From positions 1 to 51,299 of the forward strand of contig CAJJAM010000002.1 in the NCBI GenBank assembly GCA_905182235.1: DNA of 51,299 nt, given 5' to 3'. Below are positions 28,617 through 36,459 of this stretch, in pieces. Origin of the DNA: SAR86 cluster bacterium SAR86B. Lineage in GTDB: Bacteria; Pseudomonadota; Gammaproteobacteria; Magnimaribacterales; Magnimaribacteraceae. The notes under the pieces were generated by a model. That model was given only the letters and a program-made list of their open reading frames with translations. It searched no databases and was not told the origin of the DNA. The position numbers and the translations under genes were made by a program. Each line of letters opens with the position of its first letter. The stretch's first letter is position 1.

Positions 28617-29242
28617 ATTATTTCTTTATTATTCCTAACTTTAAACTTATCTGTGATTGGTGAGATTAAATTCTCTAAAGCCTCTCGCCCTCTAAATATT
28701 CTTGAACGCACCGTGCCAACAGGACAGTTCATAATCTCTGCTATCTCTTCATAGTTTAGACCTTCAAACTCCCTTAAAGATAATGCAGTTCTTGTGTCCT
28801 CAGGTAGATTACTTAATGCATCATAGATGGTGTCCTTTAGACTCTGAGCCATAAGAATTTGTTCCGGAGAATCATTGGTGGGTAACTCATAAAAATCTTC
28901 ATTTTCGGAAATGCTCATTTCTGAAATGGAAGACTCTTTTCTACGTCCTTTAGAGACTAAATAATTCTTAGCCGTGTTAGCAGTTATTCTATAAAGCCAA
29001 GTATAAAATGCACTTTCCTCTCTAAACGAATCAATGGATCTGTAAGCTTTTATAAAAGCTTCTTGTGAAATGTCTTCTGCAAGTTGAATTTCTTTAACGA
29101 ACTTAAAGGCAATAGAAACAATACGAGATTGATATTTTAAAACTAAAAGATCAAAAGCTCGATAGTCTCCTTTTTTAGCTCTTCTTACCAAAGCAAGGTC
29201 TGCTTCTTTATTCGTTTCTTTTTTTAATTGCCTATCAACCAT
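28613..29242 (-). CDS. rpoE: RNA polymerase sigma-E factor
   Basis: The 209-residue ECF sigma factor has region 2 (DYRAFDLLVLKYQSRIVSIA, EDISQEAFIKAYRSIDSFR, FYTWLYRITANTAKNYL) and region 4 (LPEDTRTALSLREFEGLNYEEIAEIMNCPVGTVRSRIFRGR). It directs the envelope-stress regulon and leads the long minus-strand series. No Shine-Dalgarno sequence precedes the ATG, and a sigma-E-like promoter ends about 7 bases before it, so leaderless translation or a later start is possible. Confidence 0.95.
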   Translation of the reverse strand: MVDRQLKKETNKEADLALVRRAKKGDYRAFDLLVLKYQSRIVSIAFKFVKEIQLAEDISQEAFIKAYRSIDSFREESAFYTWLYRITANTAKNYLVSKGRRKESSISEMSISENEDFYELPTNDSPEQILMAQSLKDTIYDALSNLPEDTRTALSLREFEGLNYEEIAEIMNCPVGTVRSRIFRGREALENLISPITDKFKVRNNKEII

Positions 29243-29248
29243 AATGAA

Positions 29249-29276
29249 ATAGACCCAACAATGAGATAAAAGTTCT
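29249..29276 (-). promoter_or_regulatory. Possible sigma-E promoter of rpoE
   Basis: On the minus strand AGAACTT (29270-29276) and TCTAT (29249-29253) are separated by 16 bases, close to the sigma-E pattern GGAACTT-N16-TCTRA. Autoregulation of rpoE is usual. The downstream box has one mismatch, so this is tentative. Confidence 0.4.
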
Positions 29277-29310
29277 TATTAATAATAGTTCTTTTAAAAT
29301 TAAATAGATC

Positions 29311-30246
29311 TTAAAGCTCTCTTGCAAGCTTTAAGGCCCCTCTAAAACCAAGGTCTTGTGGTTTAACTCTGAATATAGGGGTTGCCTTAAGCAGGCTATT
29401 CATCGTCTCACTGTCTTCAAATATCTGTCTAAACTTGTTGTTATCTATATCAAATAATAAAGAATTCGTGATCGATCCCGCCAAGTAGACGCCTCCAAGC
29501 GCACCCCAAGCCAAAGCGATGTACCTTAAATAAGCAGCATAAAGGTAGTTCATACTCTCTTTTACTTCTAAGCAAACACCATCTGTATTGTAATTTGATA
29601 AGATTTCTTCGTTTGTAAGACTGCATTCTTCTTGGTCTGAAAGAACACAATAAAAGAAGTTCAATCCCTTACCAGATAAAAAATCTTCAAAAGTAGGCAT
29701 CCTTCCTGTCTTGTTTCTAAAAACTTCTATGATTTGATCAAGGCTTTCTTTTTTTATCTTAGCAGGAATATTTAAATGTCCCGCCTCAGTTGAAACAACC
29801 TCTTCATTTACGATTCCAGCCATGCCCAAACCAGTTCCTGGTATTACTAAAATTCTTGGGCCCCTGGCATCTAGAAATTTTTTCCCTATACATTCTAGCT
29901 CGTCTTCTTCAAGAAAATTAACTGCATGAGCCTGCAAGGCCAGATCATTTACAACCTTAAGTCCTTCCGGAAATAAACTTGATTTCAACTCTGATTGACT
30001 AAATTCTAAATCACAATTTACAAACGTAATCACATCTCCTATTACTGGCGCAGCCACTCCAATAAAGCCTCTTCTTATATTGCTAGCGTTTATAGATGAA
30101 AGGTAAGCTATACAAAGATCACTCATCGAGTTGTATTCAGAAATCTTTAACTCCTTCGCATTTTGGTAAGAAAACCCATCCTCAGTTATTGCAAACCTGG
30201 CATTGGTTGCTCCTAAATCCGCAAGTAGTGACGGCTTAAAATCCAT
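29311..30246 (-). CDS. glk: Glucokinase
   Basis: The 311-residue enzyme phosphorylates glucose with ATP. The opening LLADLGATNARFAI is the phosphate-binding site of the Glk family (E. coli type, not ROK), with LVIPGTGLGMAG and EAGHLNIPA as further motifs and AWGALGGVYLAG near the C-terminus. It overlaps the end of sdhE by 11 bases and may be translated from the same mRNA. Confidence 0.92.
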   Translation of the reverse strand: MDFKPSLLADLGATNARFAITEDGFSYQNAKELKISEYNSMSDLCIAYLSSINASNIRRGFIGVAAPVIGDVITFVNCDLEFSQSELKSSLFPEGLKVVNDLALQAHAVNFLEEDELECIGKKFLDARGPRILVIPGTGLGMAGIVNEEVVSTEAGHLNIPAKIKKESLDQIIEVFRNKTGRMPTFEDFLSGKGLNFFYCVLSDQEECSLTNEEILSNYNTDGVCLEVKESMNYLYAAYLRYIALAWGALGGVYLAGSITNSLLFDIDNNKFRQIFEDSETMNSLLKATPIFRVKPQDLGFRGALKLAREL

Positions 30247-30496
30247 TTTGATTTTTCATGTGTTTATCAACAATTAAGAGAGCTAAATCCTTCATTTTAT
30301 TTTCTTTTGGTTCAATCTTATTAACAAAGATATCAAAAAGCTCTATGTCCTCGTATTGTAATAATTTTTGAAAAAGCAGCTGATCTTCCTTTTTTAAATT
30401 TTCAAAATTATTTTCTACGAAAGGTAAAAGAATTTGGTCAAGCTCCCACAAGCCCCTTCTGCATTGCCACAATATTTTTTTCTTTAAATCTGTCAA
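30236..30496 (-). CDS. sdhE: FAD assembly factor SdhE
   Basis: About 86 residues from a TTG start at 30496 (TDLKKKILWQCRRGLWELDQIL); the frame runs further upstream but into sequence unlike the family and into ygfZ. The RG motif within CRRGLWELD is needed for flavinylation of succinate dehydrogenase. LLFQKLLQYEDIELFDIFV matches the rest of the fold. It is divergent from ygfZ, as in E. coli. No sdh genes are in the window. Confidence 0.85.
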   Translation of the reverse strand: MTDLKKKILWQCRRGLWELDQILLPFVENNFENLKKEDQLLFQKLLQYEDIELFDIFVNKIEPKENKMKDLALLIVDKHMKNQNGF

Positions 30497-30528
30497 GCTG
30501 TTTGCCCTATAATGTAAGTGATAAAACC

Positions 30529-31395
30529 ATGAACAAGAAAAGATTAATAAACTTGAACTATTTGAACATACTTGAAATAGCAGGTGAAGGGGCAATGGAG
30601 TTATTACAGGGACAATTAACTTGCGATATGGACAAAGTCAGTCCTAAAAACCCCATCCTAGGAGCAATATGCAACCTCAAAGGAAGGGTTGTTAGCTCTT
30701 TTGTTGTTATTTCTCCTCATGAGCAAAACACAAACAAGTTTTGGTTAATTGGTCCTGAGTTAATGATGAAAAAAACACAGGAAGTTCTTAAAAAATATTC
30801 TCCTTTCTATCAAGTAGATATTTCAATTCTTGCAGATAAAGATATATACGGTGCCGACAATGATGCCTTGGAAAAGTTTTTTCCTGAATTCAATCTTAAA
30901 GATAATCAACATAGCGGCTTAATCTTAGGTTATCTGGATAAAAGTTTTAAACTCATCATTATCAACCAAGGCGATAATATTTATGATTCTGGTGATGTTA
31001 CTTCAGATTTAAGTGACTGGTATTTAGATGATTTTCTTAATAAAGATGTTGAAATCACGGAAGATCTTTCTGAAAAACTAACCCCTCATGAAATAAATTA
31101 TGACGTTTCCGAAAGGGTAGATTTTGAGAAAGGTTGTTACACAGGTCAAGAAATTGTTGCAAGAATGCATTATCGGGCTAAAAGCTTACCAAGATTATAT
31201 TTAGCTGAAGGATCTAATGATCTTGCAGAAGCGAACATGTCGATTGAAGATAGAACAGGGAAAAGAATTGGCTCTGTAGTGAAAGTACTAAACCATCAGA
31301 AAGGGCATTACGCCTTAATATCAATTAAAGCTGACAAGATAGAAGGAGATTATAAAACTTCTGACGGTCGCACTTTACTAACAATTAAAAGGTAG
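30529..31395 (+). CDS. ygfZ: Folate-binding protein YgfZ
   Basis: About 288 residues from the ATG at 30529. The diagnostic KGCYTGQEIVARMHYRAK lies in the C-terminal half, with the redox-active Cys. The protein is related to GcvT and aids assembly or repair of certain iron-sulfur enzymes such as MiaB. The frame has an earlier Met at 30502, but MNKKRLINLNYLNIL fits the family start better. It ends 2 bases from ung, which converges. Confidence 0.9.
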   Translation: MNKKRLINLNYLNILEIAGEGAMELLQGQLTCDMDKVSPKNPILGAICNLKGRVVSSFVVISPHEQNTNKFWLIGPELMMKKTQEVLKKYSPFYQVDISILADKDIYGADNDALEKFFPEFNLKDNQHSGLILGYLDKSFKLIIINQGDNIYDSGDVTSDLSDWYLDDFLNKDVEITEDLSEKLTPHEINYDVSERVDFEKGCYTGQEIVARMHYRAKSLPRLYLAEGSNDLAEANMSIEDRTGKRIGSVVKVLNHQKGHYALISIKADKIEGDYKTSDGRTLLTIKR

Positions 31396-31397
31396 CC

Positions 31398-32081
31398 CTA
31401 CCATCTAATTTCTGTCAGGCCGTTTTTCTTTAAAAATTCATTACATTTCAAAAAATGACCATTGCCAAGGAAACCTTTGTATGCCGAAAGAGGCGATGGA
31501 TGTGCGGATTCTAAGACCAAATGTTTTGATCTATTAATAATAGATCCCTTCATTGATGCATTTTTCCCCCATAACATGAAAACTAATTTATCTGATTGGT
31601 TTAATTTACTTATGACCTTATCAGTGAATTTCTCCCAACCTATATTTGCATGAGAGCCGGGAAGACCTTCTTCAACTGTTAAAACACTATTTAAGAGGAG
31701 CACGCCTTGTTTGGCCCATCCTGTTAGTGAGCCATCCGAAGATTCCAGATTCCCTGTGCTTGAGAGTATTTCTTTATAGATATTCTTTAGTGAAGGGGGT
31801 ATTGCTGTTCCAGGGTTAACTGAGAAAGATAGCCCATTCGCTTGGCCAGCCTGGTGATAAGGATCTTGCCCTAGTATTACAACTTTAACTTCAGTAAAAG
31901 GGGTAATTTTCATGCATGAGAATAAGTTTTTTTCTTCGGGATAAAATATCTTTCCTGACCTTTTTACCTCTTCCAGGAATTGACTGATTATTACCATATA
32001 GTCTTTATTAAATTCAGATTTTAAAGCCTTTTTCCAGTCGGGCCCCAGAGAAGAGAATATATTTTTTTGAGAAGTTTTCAT
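31398..32081 (-). CDS. ung: Uracil-DNA glycosylase
   Basis: The 227-residue enzyme removes uracil from DNA. The water-activating motif GQDPYHQAGQANGLSFS (catalytic Asp), the Phe/Asn uracil pocket (LLLNSVLTV) and the HPSPLSAYKGFLG loop are complete. It is a single gene; upstream lie the DnaA-box cluster and a long AT-rich stretch. Confidence 0.96.
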   Translation of the reverse strand: MKTSQKNIFSSLGPDWKKALKSEFNKDYMVIISQFLEEVKRSGKIFYPEEKNLFSCMKITPFTEVKVVILGQDPYHQAGQANGLSFSVNPGTAIPPSLKNIYKEILSSTGNLESSDGSLTGWAKQGVLLLNSVLTVEEGLPGSHANIGWEKFTDKVISKLNQSDKLVFMLWGKNASMKGSIINRSKHLVLESAHPSPLSAYKGFLGNGHFLKCNEFLKKNGLTEIRW

Positions 32082-32113
32082 CTATAAGCACCCTATTCTA
32101 AAGAAAAAAAAGT

Positions 32114-32178
32114 TGTCGATAAACCAAAAAAAAATTAAGAATTTTATCCACAATTTCTGTGGATAAGTCTATGGATAA
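32114..32178. promoter_or_regulatory. Cluster of four DnaA-box-like sites
   Basis: TTATCCACA at 32144-32152 (plus strand) and TGTGGATAA at 32158-32166 (minus strand) are perfect boxes. TATGGATAA (32170-32178) and TGTCGATAA (32114-32122) each differ at one base. Four boxes in 65 bases is far above chance. They lie at the promoter side of ung and next to the AT-rich region that follows. Confidence 0.65.
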
Positions 32179-32604
32179 GTTTTACATATGTAGCAAATGC
32201 TTCTGTAACAAAGGAGTGTCAGCGAATTGTACAAATTTTGATCTAATAAAAAAAAACTCAATAAAAACAATAGCTTAGATTTTAAGCACTTTTTTTGTAA
32301 AAAAAATTATTAGTTTTTATAAGTTCATTGCTTAAGTTGGTAAAACCCTAGGTTTTATGTGCAAAAGATTGAGACTTCTAATTTAGTTAAATACATTAAA
32401 GACTTTTAATTGTTTTAATAACAAATACAAGTAGATAGCATTCTAGCTTAAATTAGATGGTCAGAAACTCTTAGAAACAGACTGGGAATTAATTTAATCA
32501 GAAATAAATTCAAATGCTTATTGGGCTAAACATTGAGCCTCTACTTCCAAGGAAATAGAAATAAAAAAGATATAATTACCAGGCGTTTATTGTTTTCCAG
32601 GCTG
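32179..32604. other. AT-rich intergenic region, possible DNA unwinding region
   Basis: No credible gene lies here. It has long A and T runs (for example 32249-32263 and 32289-32309) and very few G or C bases between about 32230 and 32450. Next to the DnaA-box cluster it could be an unwinding element. A short plus-strand frame from 32533 runs backward over the 3' end of the dehydrogenase gene and looks spurious. Confidence 0.4.
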
Positions 32605-33792
32605 TTATTTAAGAAGTCTTACATTAATAACATTTTCAATAGAAGAAAGAGTGTTTATAGCCTCCTCTTCTACTGTGTTTTCTATATCAATTATGTTGTA
32701 AGCAATATCGCCCCTGCTGACATTAGTCATATCAGCAATGTTTAGACCTAAATCACCAAGGGTAGTGGCAATTTGTCCAATCATGGCAGGTACATTCTTA
32801 TTGGTTATAGTGATGCGGTTAGGTGTTGTTCTGTTTAATTGGACGTTAGGAAAATTAACAGAATTTTTAATATTACCATTCTCAAGGAAATCAACCATTT
32901 GATTAACCGCCATAACTGCACAGTTTTCTTCAGCTTGAAATGTACTGGCCCCTATGTGAGGTAGTAAAATTACGTCTTTGTGTTGATTAGCTCTTTTAAT
33001 TAAAGTTGGTGTTGGGAAATCCGTTATGAAGTTATCTAAATTATTGGAATCAAGAATTTCTAAAACATCCTCTGTATTAACAACCTCATGCCTTGCAAAA
33101 TTGAGTAGTGAAACTCCTTCACAATGCTTCAAAAGATCTTTGTTAATAATCCCTTTCGTTGAATCTAAGGCAGGAATATGAATGGTTATGTAATCAGAAT
33201 TCTTAAATAATTCTTCCAATGATTCTGCAGGAATAACTTCACTGGGAAGTTTCCAGGCTGCTTCAACAGAAAGAGCAGGATCATATCCAATAACATGCAT
33301 TTCTAAAGCGACTCCCATTTTAGCTACTTTTGAACCAATAGACCCGAGACCCACAACACCCAATACGGAACCGGCTAATTCCTTTCCTTTAAACAACTTC
33401 TTATTCTCTTCCAGGTAAGGTTCAAGATCTTTCATTTCAGAAAGATGTTGTAAATTATTTACAAAATCTATGCTAGAAAAAATATTTCTACTAGACAGCA
33501 TCAAGCCGGCAAGGACTAATTCTTTGACAGCATTTGCATTCGCGCCAGGGGTATTAAAAACAACAACGCCTCTGTCGGTACATAAATCAACAGGTATGTT
33601 ATTCACACCTGCTCCAGCTCTAGATATAGCCATTAGAGTATTGCCAAGGTGTCCTTCATTCAACTTGGTACTTCTAACTAAAATACCGTCAGGTGTTTCA
33701 GAAGTTTCAGTCACACTGCAATTAGTTCCACCAAATTTCTCTAACCCAATGGGTGAGATATTACTGTAAGGCCTTACTTGAAAACTTGTCAT
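32605..33792 (-). CDS. serA: D-3-phosphoglycerate dehydrogenase with ACT domain
   Basis: About 395 residues from MTSFQVRPYSNISPIGL; an upstream Met at 33831 seems less likely. It catalyses the first step of serine synthesis, using NAD. The Rossmann motif GVVGLGSIGSKVA, substrate-binding Arg in LLNFARHEVVN, catalytic His in LLPHIGAST and a C-terminal ACT domain (about residues 325-395) are visible. The short form, without the intervening domain, resembles the 3-PGDH type rather than long SerA. It is divergent from argF; a TATAGT-like element lies between them. Confidence 0.88.
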   Translation of the reverse strand: MTSFQVRPYSNISPIGLEKFGGTNCSVTETSETPDGILVRSTKLNEGHLGNTLMAISRAGAGVNNIPVDLCTDRGVVVFNTPGANANAVKELVLAGLMLSSRNIFSSIDFVNNLQHLSEMKDLEPYLEENKKLFKGKELAGSVLGVVGLGSIGSKVAKMGVALEMHVIGYDPALSVEAAWKLPSEVIPAESLEELFKNSDYITIHIPALDSTKGIINKDLLKHCEGVSLLNFARHEVVNTEDVLEILDSNNLDNFITDFPTPTLIKRANQHKDVILLPHIGASTFQAEENCAVMAVNQMVDFLENGNIKNSVNFPNVQLNRTTPNRITITNKNVPAMIGQIATTLGDLGLNIADMTNVSRGDIAYNIIDIENTVEEEAINTLSSIENVINVRLLK

Positions 33793-33890
33793 TTTGAATG
33801 GTTGTCCTCTAAAAAAAGCGAAGGATATCATTAATTGCTATTATTCTCGATGAACTATATAGTCGACGGCTTTTTTTAAATGCACATAAG

Positions 33891-34766
33891 ATGAACAAAC
33901 ACTTTTTAAATCTAAAAGAATACGGATCCACTGGGGTGAGAGATTTAGTTCATGGTGCGCTTGAATTAAAGAATGGATCACATCAAAAGAATCTCAAGGG
34001 AAAGTATTTGGCTCTCATTTTTGAAAAATCTTCTACCCGAACAAGATTATCTTTTGAAGTCGCCATGAACCAACTGGGAGGCAGAGCTAGCTTTCTTTCT
34101 GTCAATGACCTTCAGCTTGGGCGAGGTGAACCCATTTCAGATACTTCTAAGATTATAAGTTCAATGGCTGATGGAATAGTTTTAAGAACCTTAAAGCATA
34201 GTACTCTAGAAAAATTTGCTGAAAGCTCTAGTGTGCCAACCATAAATGGTTTAACCGATCTATCACACCCATGTCAGCTGTTGGCAGATATGCTGACTTT
34301 TGTAGAACATAAAGGTTCACTAGAAAATAAAAAAGTTTGCTGGGTGGGGGATTTTAATAATGTTTGTTATAGCTACATGGAAGCAGCAGAAATTTTTAAT
34401 TTTAATCTGACTATTGTCTGTCCGGATGAATATAAACCAATAGATATTGAACTGAATAGCAATGTAGAGCTAACTAATTCAATTGATTCTGGACTTAAAG
34501 AAGCTGACCTAGTAACCACAGACGTGTGGGTTTCAATGGGAGATGAAAAAGACAGTGAAAGAAGGCTTTCTTTATTTTCGAACTATCAAATATCGCCAAC
34601 AGTTATGAATAAAGCAAAGAGTGATGCAATATTTCTTCATTGCCTTCCTGCCATTAGAGGGCAAGAAATCTCTGCAGATATGTTGGATGACCCAAGAAGT
34701 AAGGTTTGGGAGCAAGCAGAAAACAGACTGCATGCACAAAAGAGTCTTTTACTTGCTCTTCTTTAA
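33891..34766 (+). CDS. argF: Ornithine carbamoyltransferase
   Basis: The 291-residue enzyme makes citrulline from ornithine and carbamoyl phosphate in arginine synthesis. Carbamoyl-phosphate site STRTRLSFE, HPCQLLADMLT and the ornithine-site HCLPAIRGQEI are present. It is slightly shorter than the E. coli enzyme (334). The stop lies 4 bases from the end of glpK, which converges. Confidence 0.94.
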   Translation: MNKHFLNLKEYGSTGVRDLVHGALELKNGSHQKNLKGKYLALIFEKSSTRTRLSFEVAMNQLGGRASFLSVNDLQLGRGEPISDTSKIISSMADGIVLRTLKHSTLEKFAESSSVPTINGLTDLSHPCQLLADMLTFVEHKGSLENKKVCWVGDFNNVCYSYMEAAEIFNFNLTIVCPDEYKPIDIELNSNVELTNSIDSGLKEADLVTTDVWVSMGDEKDSERRLSLFSNYQISPTVMNKAKSDAIFLHCLPAIRGQEISADMLDDPRSKVWEQAENRLHAQKSLLLALL

Positions 34767-34770
34767 AAAA

Positions 34771-36246
34771 CTAGGATAAAGTCCTCCTTATTGCTTCTTG
34801 CCATCTAAGGTATTTTTGATTTTCTTCTTCTTGATTTATTGTTGAGGGAACAAACTCCCTATCAACCTTCCATACATCTTTCAGAGAGTCAAAACCTGAA
34901 TAGATGCCTGCATTAATACCTGCAAGAAAGGCAGCACCAACTGCAGTAGTTTCTATAACCTTAGGTCTATAAGTCTTAATACTTAAAACATTAGACAATT
35001 CTTGACTGAACCAAGAATTAGCAACCATGCCGCCATCAATTTTTAGTTCTTTCACTTCTGCTCCATCTTGTCTCATGGCCTCCAAAAGATCTTTTGTTTG
35101 GTAAACAATCGATTCAAGTGTGGCCTTTGTAATTTCGGCAACGCCACTATCTCGGGTTAAACCAAAGATAGCTCCCCTGGCTTCAGGATCCCAATGTGGT
35201 GCGCCCAAACCAGTCAGAGCGGGAACTACCACAACCCTAGAATCTGCATGGGCTTTTTGTATTAAAGTTTCTGTATCCGCTGCCGATTCAAAGAAATTTA
35301 AACCATCCCTGAGCCATTGAACAGCAGATCCTGCTACAAAAATACTTCCCTCTATGCCGTAAGTTATCTCTCCATTTATTCGGTAAGCAATGGTTGAAAG
35401 GAGCTTGTTCTTTGACTTTAAAAAATCTTTTCCTGTGTTTAAAATAACAAAACACCCAGTTCCATAAGTGCTCTTAACATCACCCTCTTCAAAACAACAT
35501 TGGCCTATTAAAGCTGCTTGCTGATCACCAGCCATGCCACCTATCCCTATGGAGCCTCCAAACAAATTGGTCACGCCATAATCATGAGCATTGTCACACA
35601 CCTCAGGGAGCATACTTTCTGGAATCTTAAAAAGTTCTAAAAGTTCAGGATCCCAAGAGTTCTCTGCAATGTTAAAAAGCATTGTCCGTGAAGCATTGGT
35701 TGCGTCTGTTTTGTGTACCTTACCCTCGGTTAATTTCCAGACTAAAAAACTGTCTATGGTACCGAACAGTAAATCACCTCTCACAGCTCCTTCTCTTGCC
35801 CCATCAACATTATCAAGAATCCAAGCCAATTTAGTGGCCGAAAAGTATGGATCAATTAATAACCCCGTTTTTTCTTGTATCATTTTTTCTAAGTCTGGCG
35901 TCTTGAGATTATTGCAGAATTCAGAGGTGCGCCTATCTTGCCAAACAATTGCAGGGTAAACAGGCTTGCCTGTTTTTTTATTCCAAACCAAAGTTGTTTC
36001 TCTTTGATTTGTTATGCCTATAGATGCAATATCAGAAGATCTTAAGTCCAGTCTCCTTATTAAAGTTTCTGAAACGGAAAGAACCGAGTCCCATATTTCA
36101 TCCGGGTCGTGCTCAACCCAGCCATCACTAGGAAAGAATTGTTTAAACTCTTTCTGTTCATAATCTATAAAATTTCCATCTTGATCAAAAATAACTGCTC
36201 TAGAGCTAGTAGTGCCTTGATCAATAGCCATAATCTTTTTATTCAT
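34771..36246 (-). CDS. glpK: Glycerol kinase
   Basis: The 491-residue FGGY kinase phosphorylates glycerol. The N-terminal AIDQGTTSSRAVIFD, QWLRDGLNFF, the VPALTGLGAPHWDPEARG signature and KIDGGMVANSWF are all in place. No glpF or glpD is adjacent. It may supply glycerol-3-phosphate for PlsB, and a glycerophosphodiesterase gene lies 4 kb away. Confidence 0.96.
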   Translation of the reverse strand: MNKKIMAIDQGTTSSRAVIFDQDGNFIDYEQKEFKQFFPSDGWVEHDPDEIWDSVLSVSETLIRRLDLRSSDIASIGITNQRETTLVWNKKTGKPVYPAIVWQDRRTSEFCNNLKTPDLEKMIQEKTGLLIDPYFSATKLAWILDNVDGAREGAVRGDLLFGTIDSFLVWKLTEGKVHKTDATNASRTMLFNIAENSWDPELLELFKIPESMLPEVCDNAHDYGVTNLFGGSIGIGGMAGDQQAALIGQCCFEEGDVKSTYGTGCFVILNTGKDFLKSKNKLLSTIAYRINGEITYGIEGSIFVAGSAVQWLRDGLNFFESAADTETLIQKAHADSRVVVVPALTGLGAPHWDPEARGAIFGLTRDSGVAEITKATLESIVYQTKDLLEAMRQDGAEVKELKIDGGMVANSWFSQELSNVLSIKTYRPKVIETTAVGAAFLAGINAGIYSGFDSLKDVWKVDREFVPSTINQEEENQKYLRWQEAIRRTLS

Positions 36247-36302
36247 ACATTTACCAAAAAAAACAGAAAACAGAAAAGAGTAACTGTTTTAAATATAAAC
36301 AC

Positions 36303-36311
36303 TTATCCACA
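36303..36311 (+). promoter_or_regulatory. DnaA box upstream of nrdA
   Basis: A perfect TTATCCACA in the glpK-nrdA intergenic region. In E. coli DnaA boxes upstream of nrdAB tie its expression to replication. A single box here supports, but does not prove, the same arrangement. Confidence 0.55.
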
Positions 36312-36361
36312 GCAAATACACAATAATTTTCTATATTTATAGTATTGTAATTTACTATAAA

Positions 36362-36377
36362 ACACAGTATCTTGTGT
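36362..36377 (+). promoter_or_regulatory. Likely NrdR box upstream of nrdA
   Basis: The 16-base near-palindrome ACACAGTATCTTGTGT fits the NrdR consensus (ACACWATATWTWGTGT) at most positions. NrdR boxes normally come in pairs. A weaker half-match, ACACAATA, begins at 36318, but the 44-base offset is not the usual spacing. nrdR itself is not in the window. Confidence 0.6.
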
Positions 36378-36459
36378 CTAGAATTAAAAAAACCACTATA
36401 TGTAGGGTTATAGTTAAAAAAAAGAAAGTAAAGTAGAAAAGAAAAAAAAGGGAAAACGC

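Noticed and set aside
32533-32745. Plus-strand 70-codon frame near the AT-rich region
   Set aside because: It overlaps the 3' end of the dehydrogenase gene antisense, has no ribosome-binding site, and its composition is typical of AT-rich noncoding DNA.
33793-33890. Further copy of the cassette promoter between serA and argF
   Set aside because: It contains ACTATATAGT, but nothing else of the repeat core; likely an ordinary promoter for one or both genes.
36318-36333. Second NrdR box
   Set aside because: Only the first half (ACACAATA) matches, and the 44-base offset from the strong box is not the usual 31-32.
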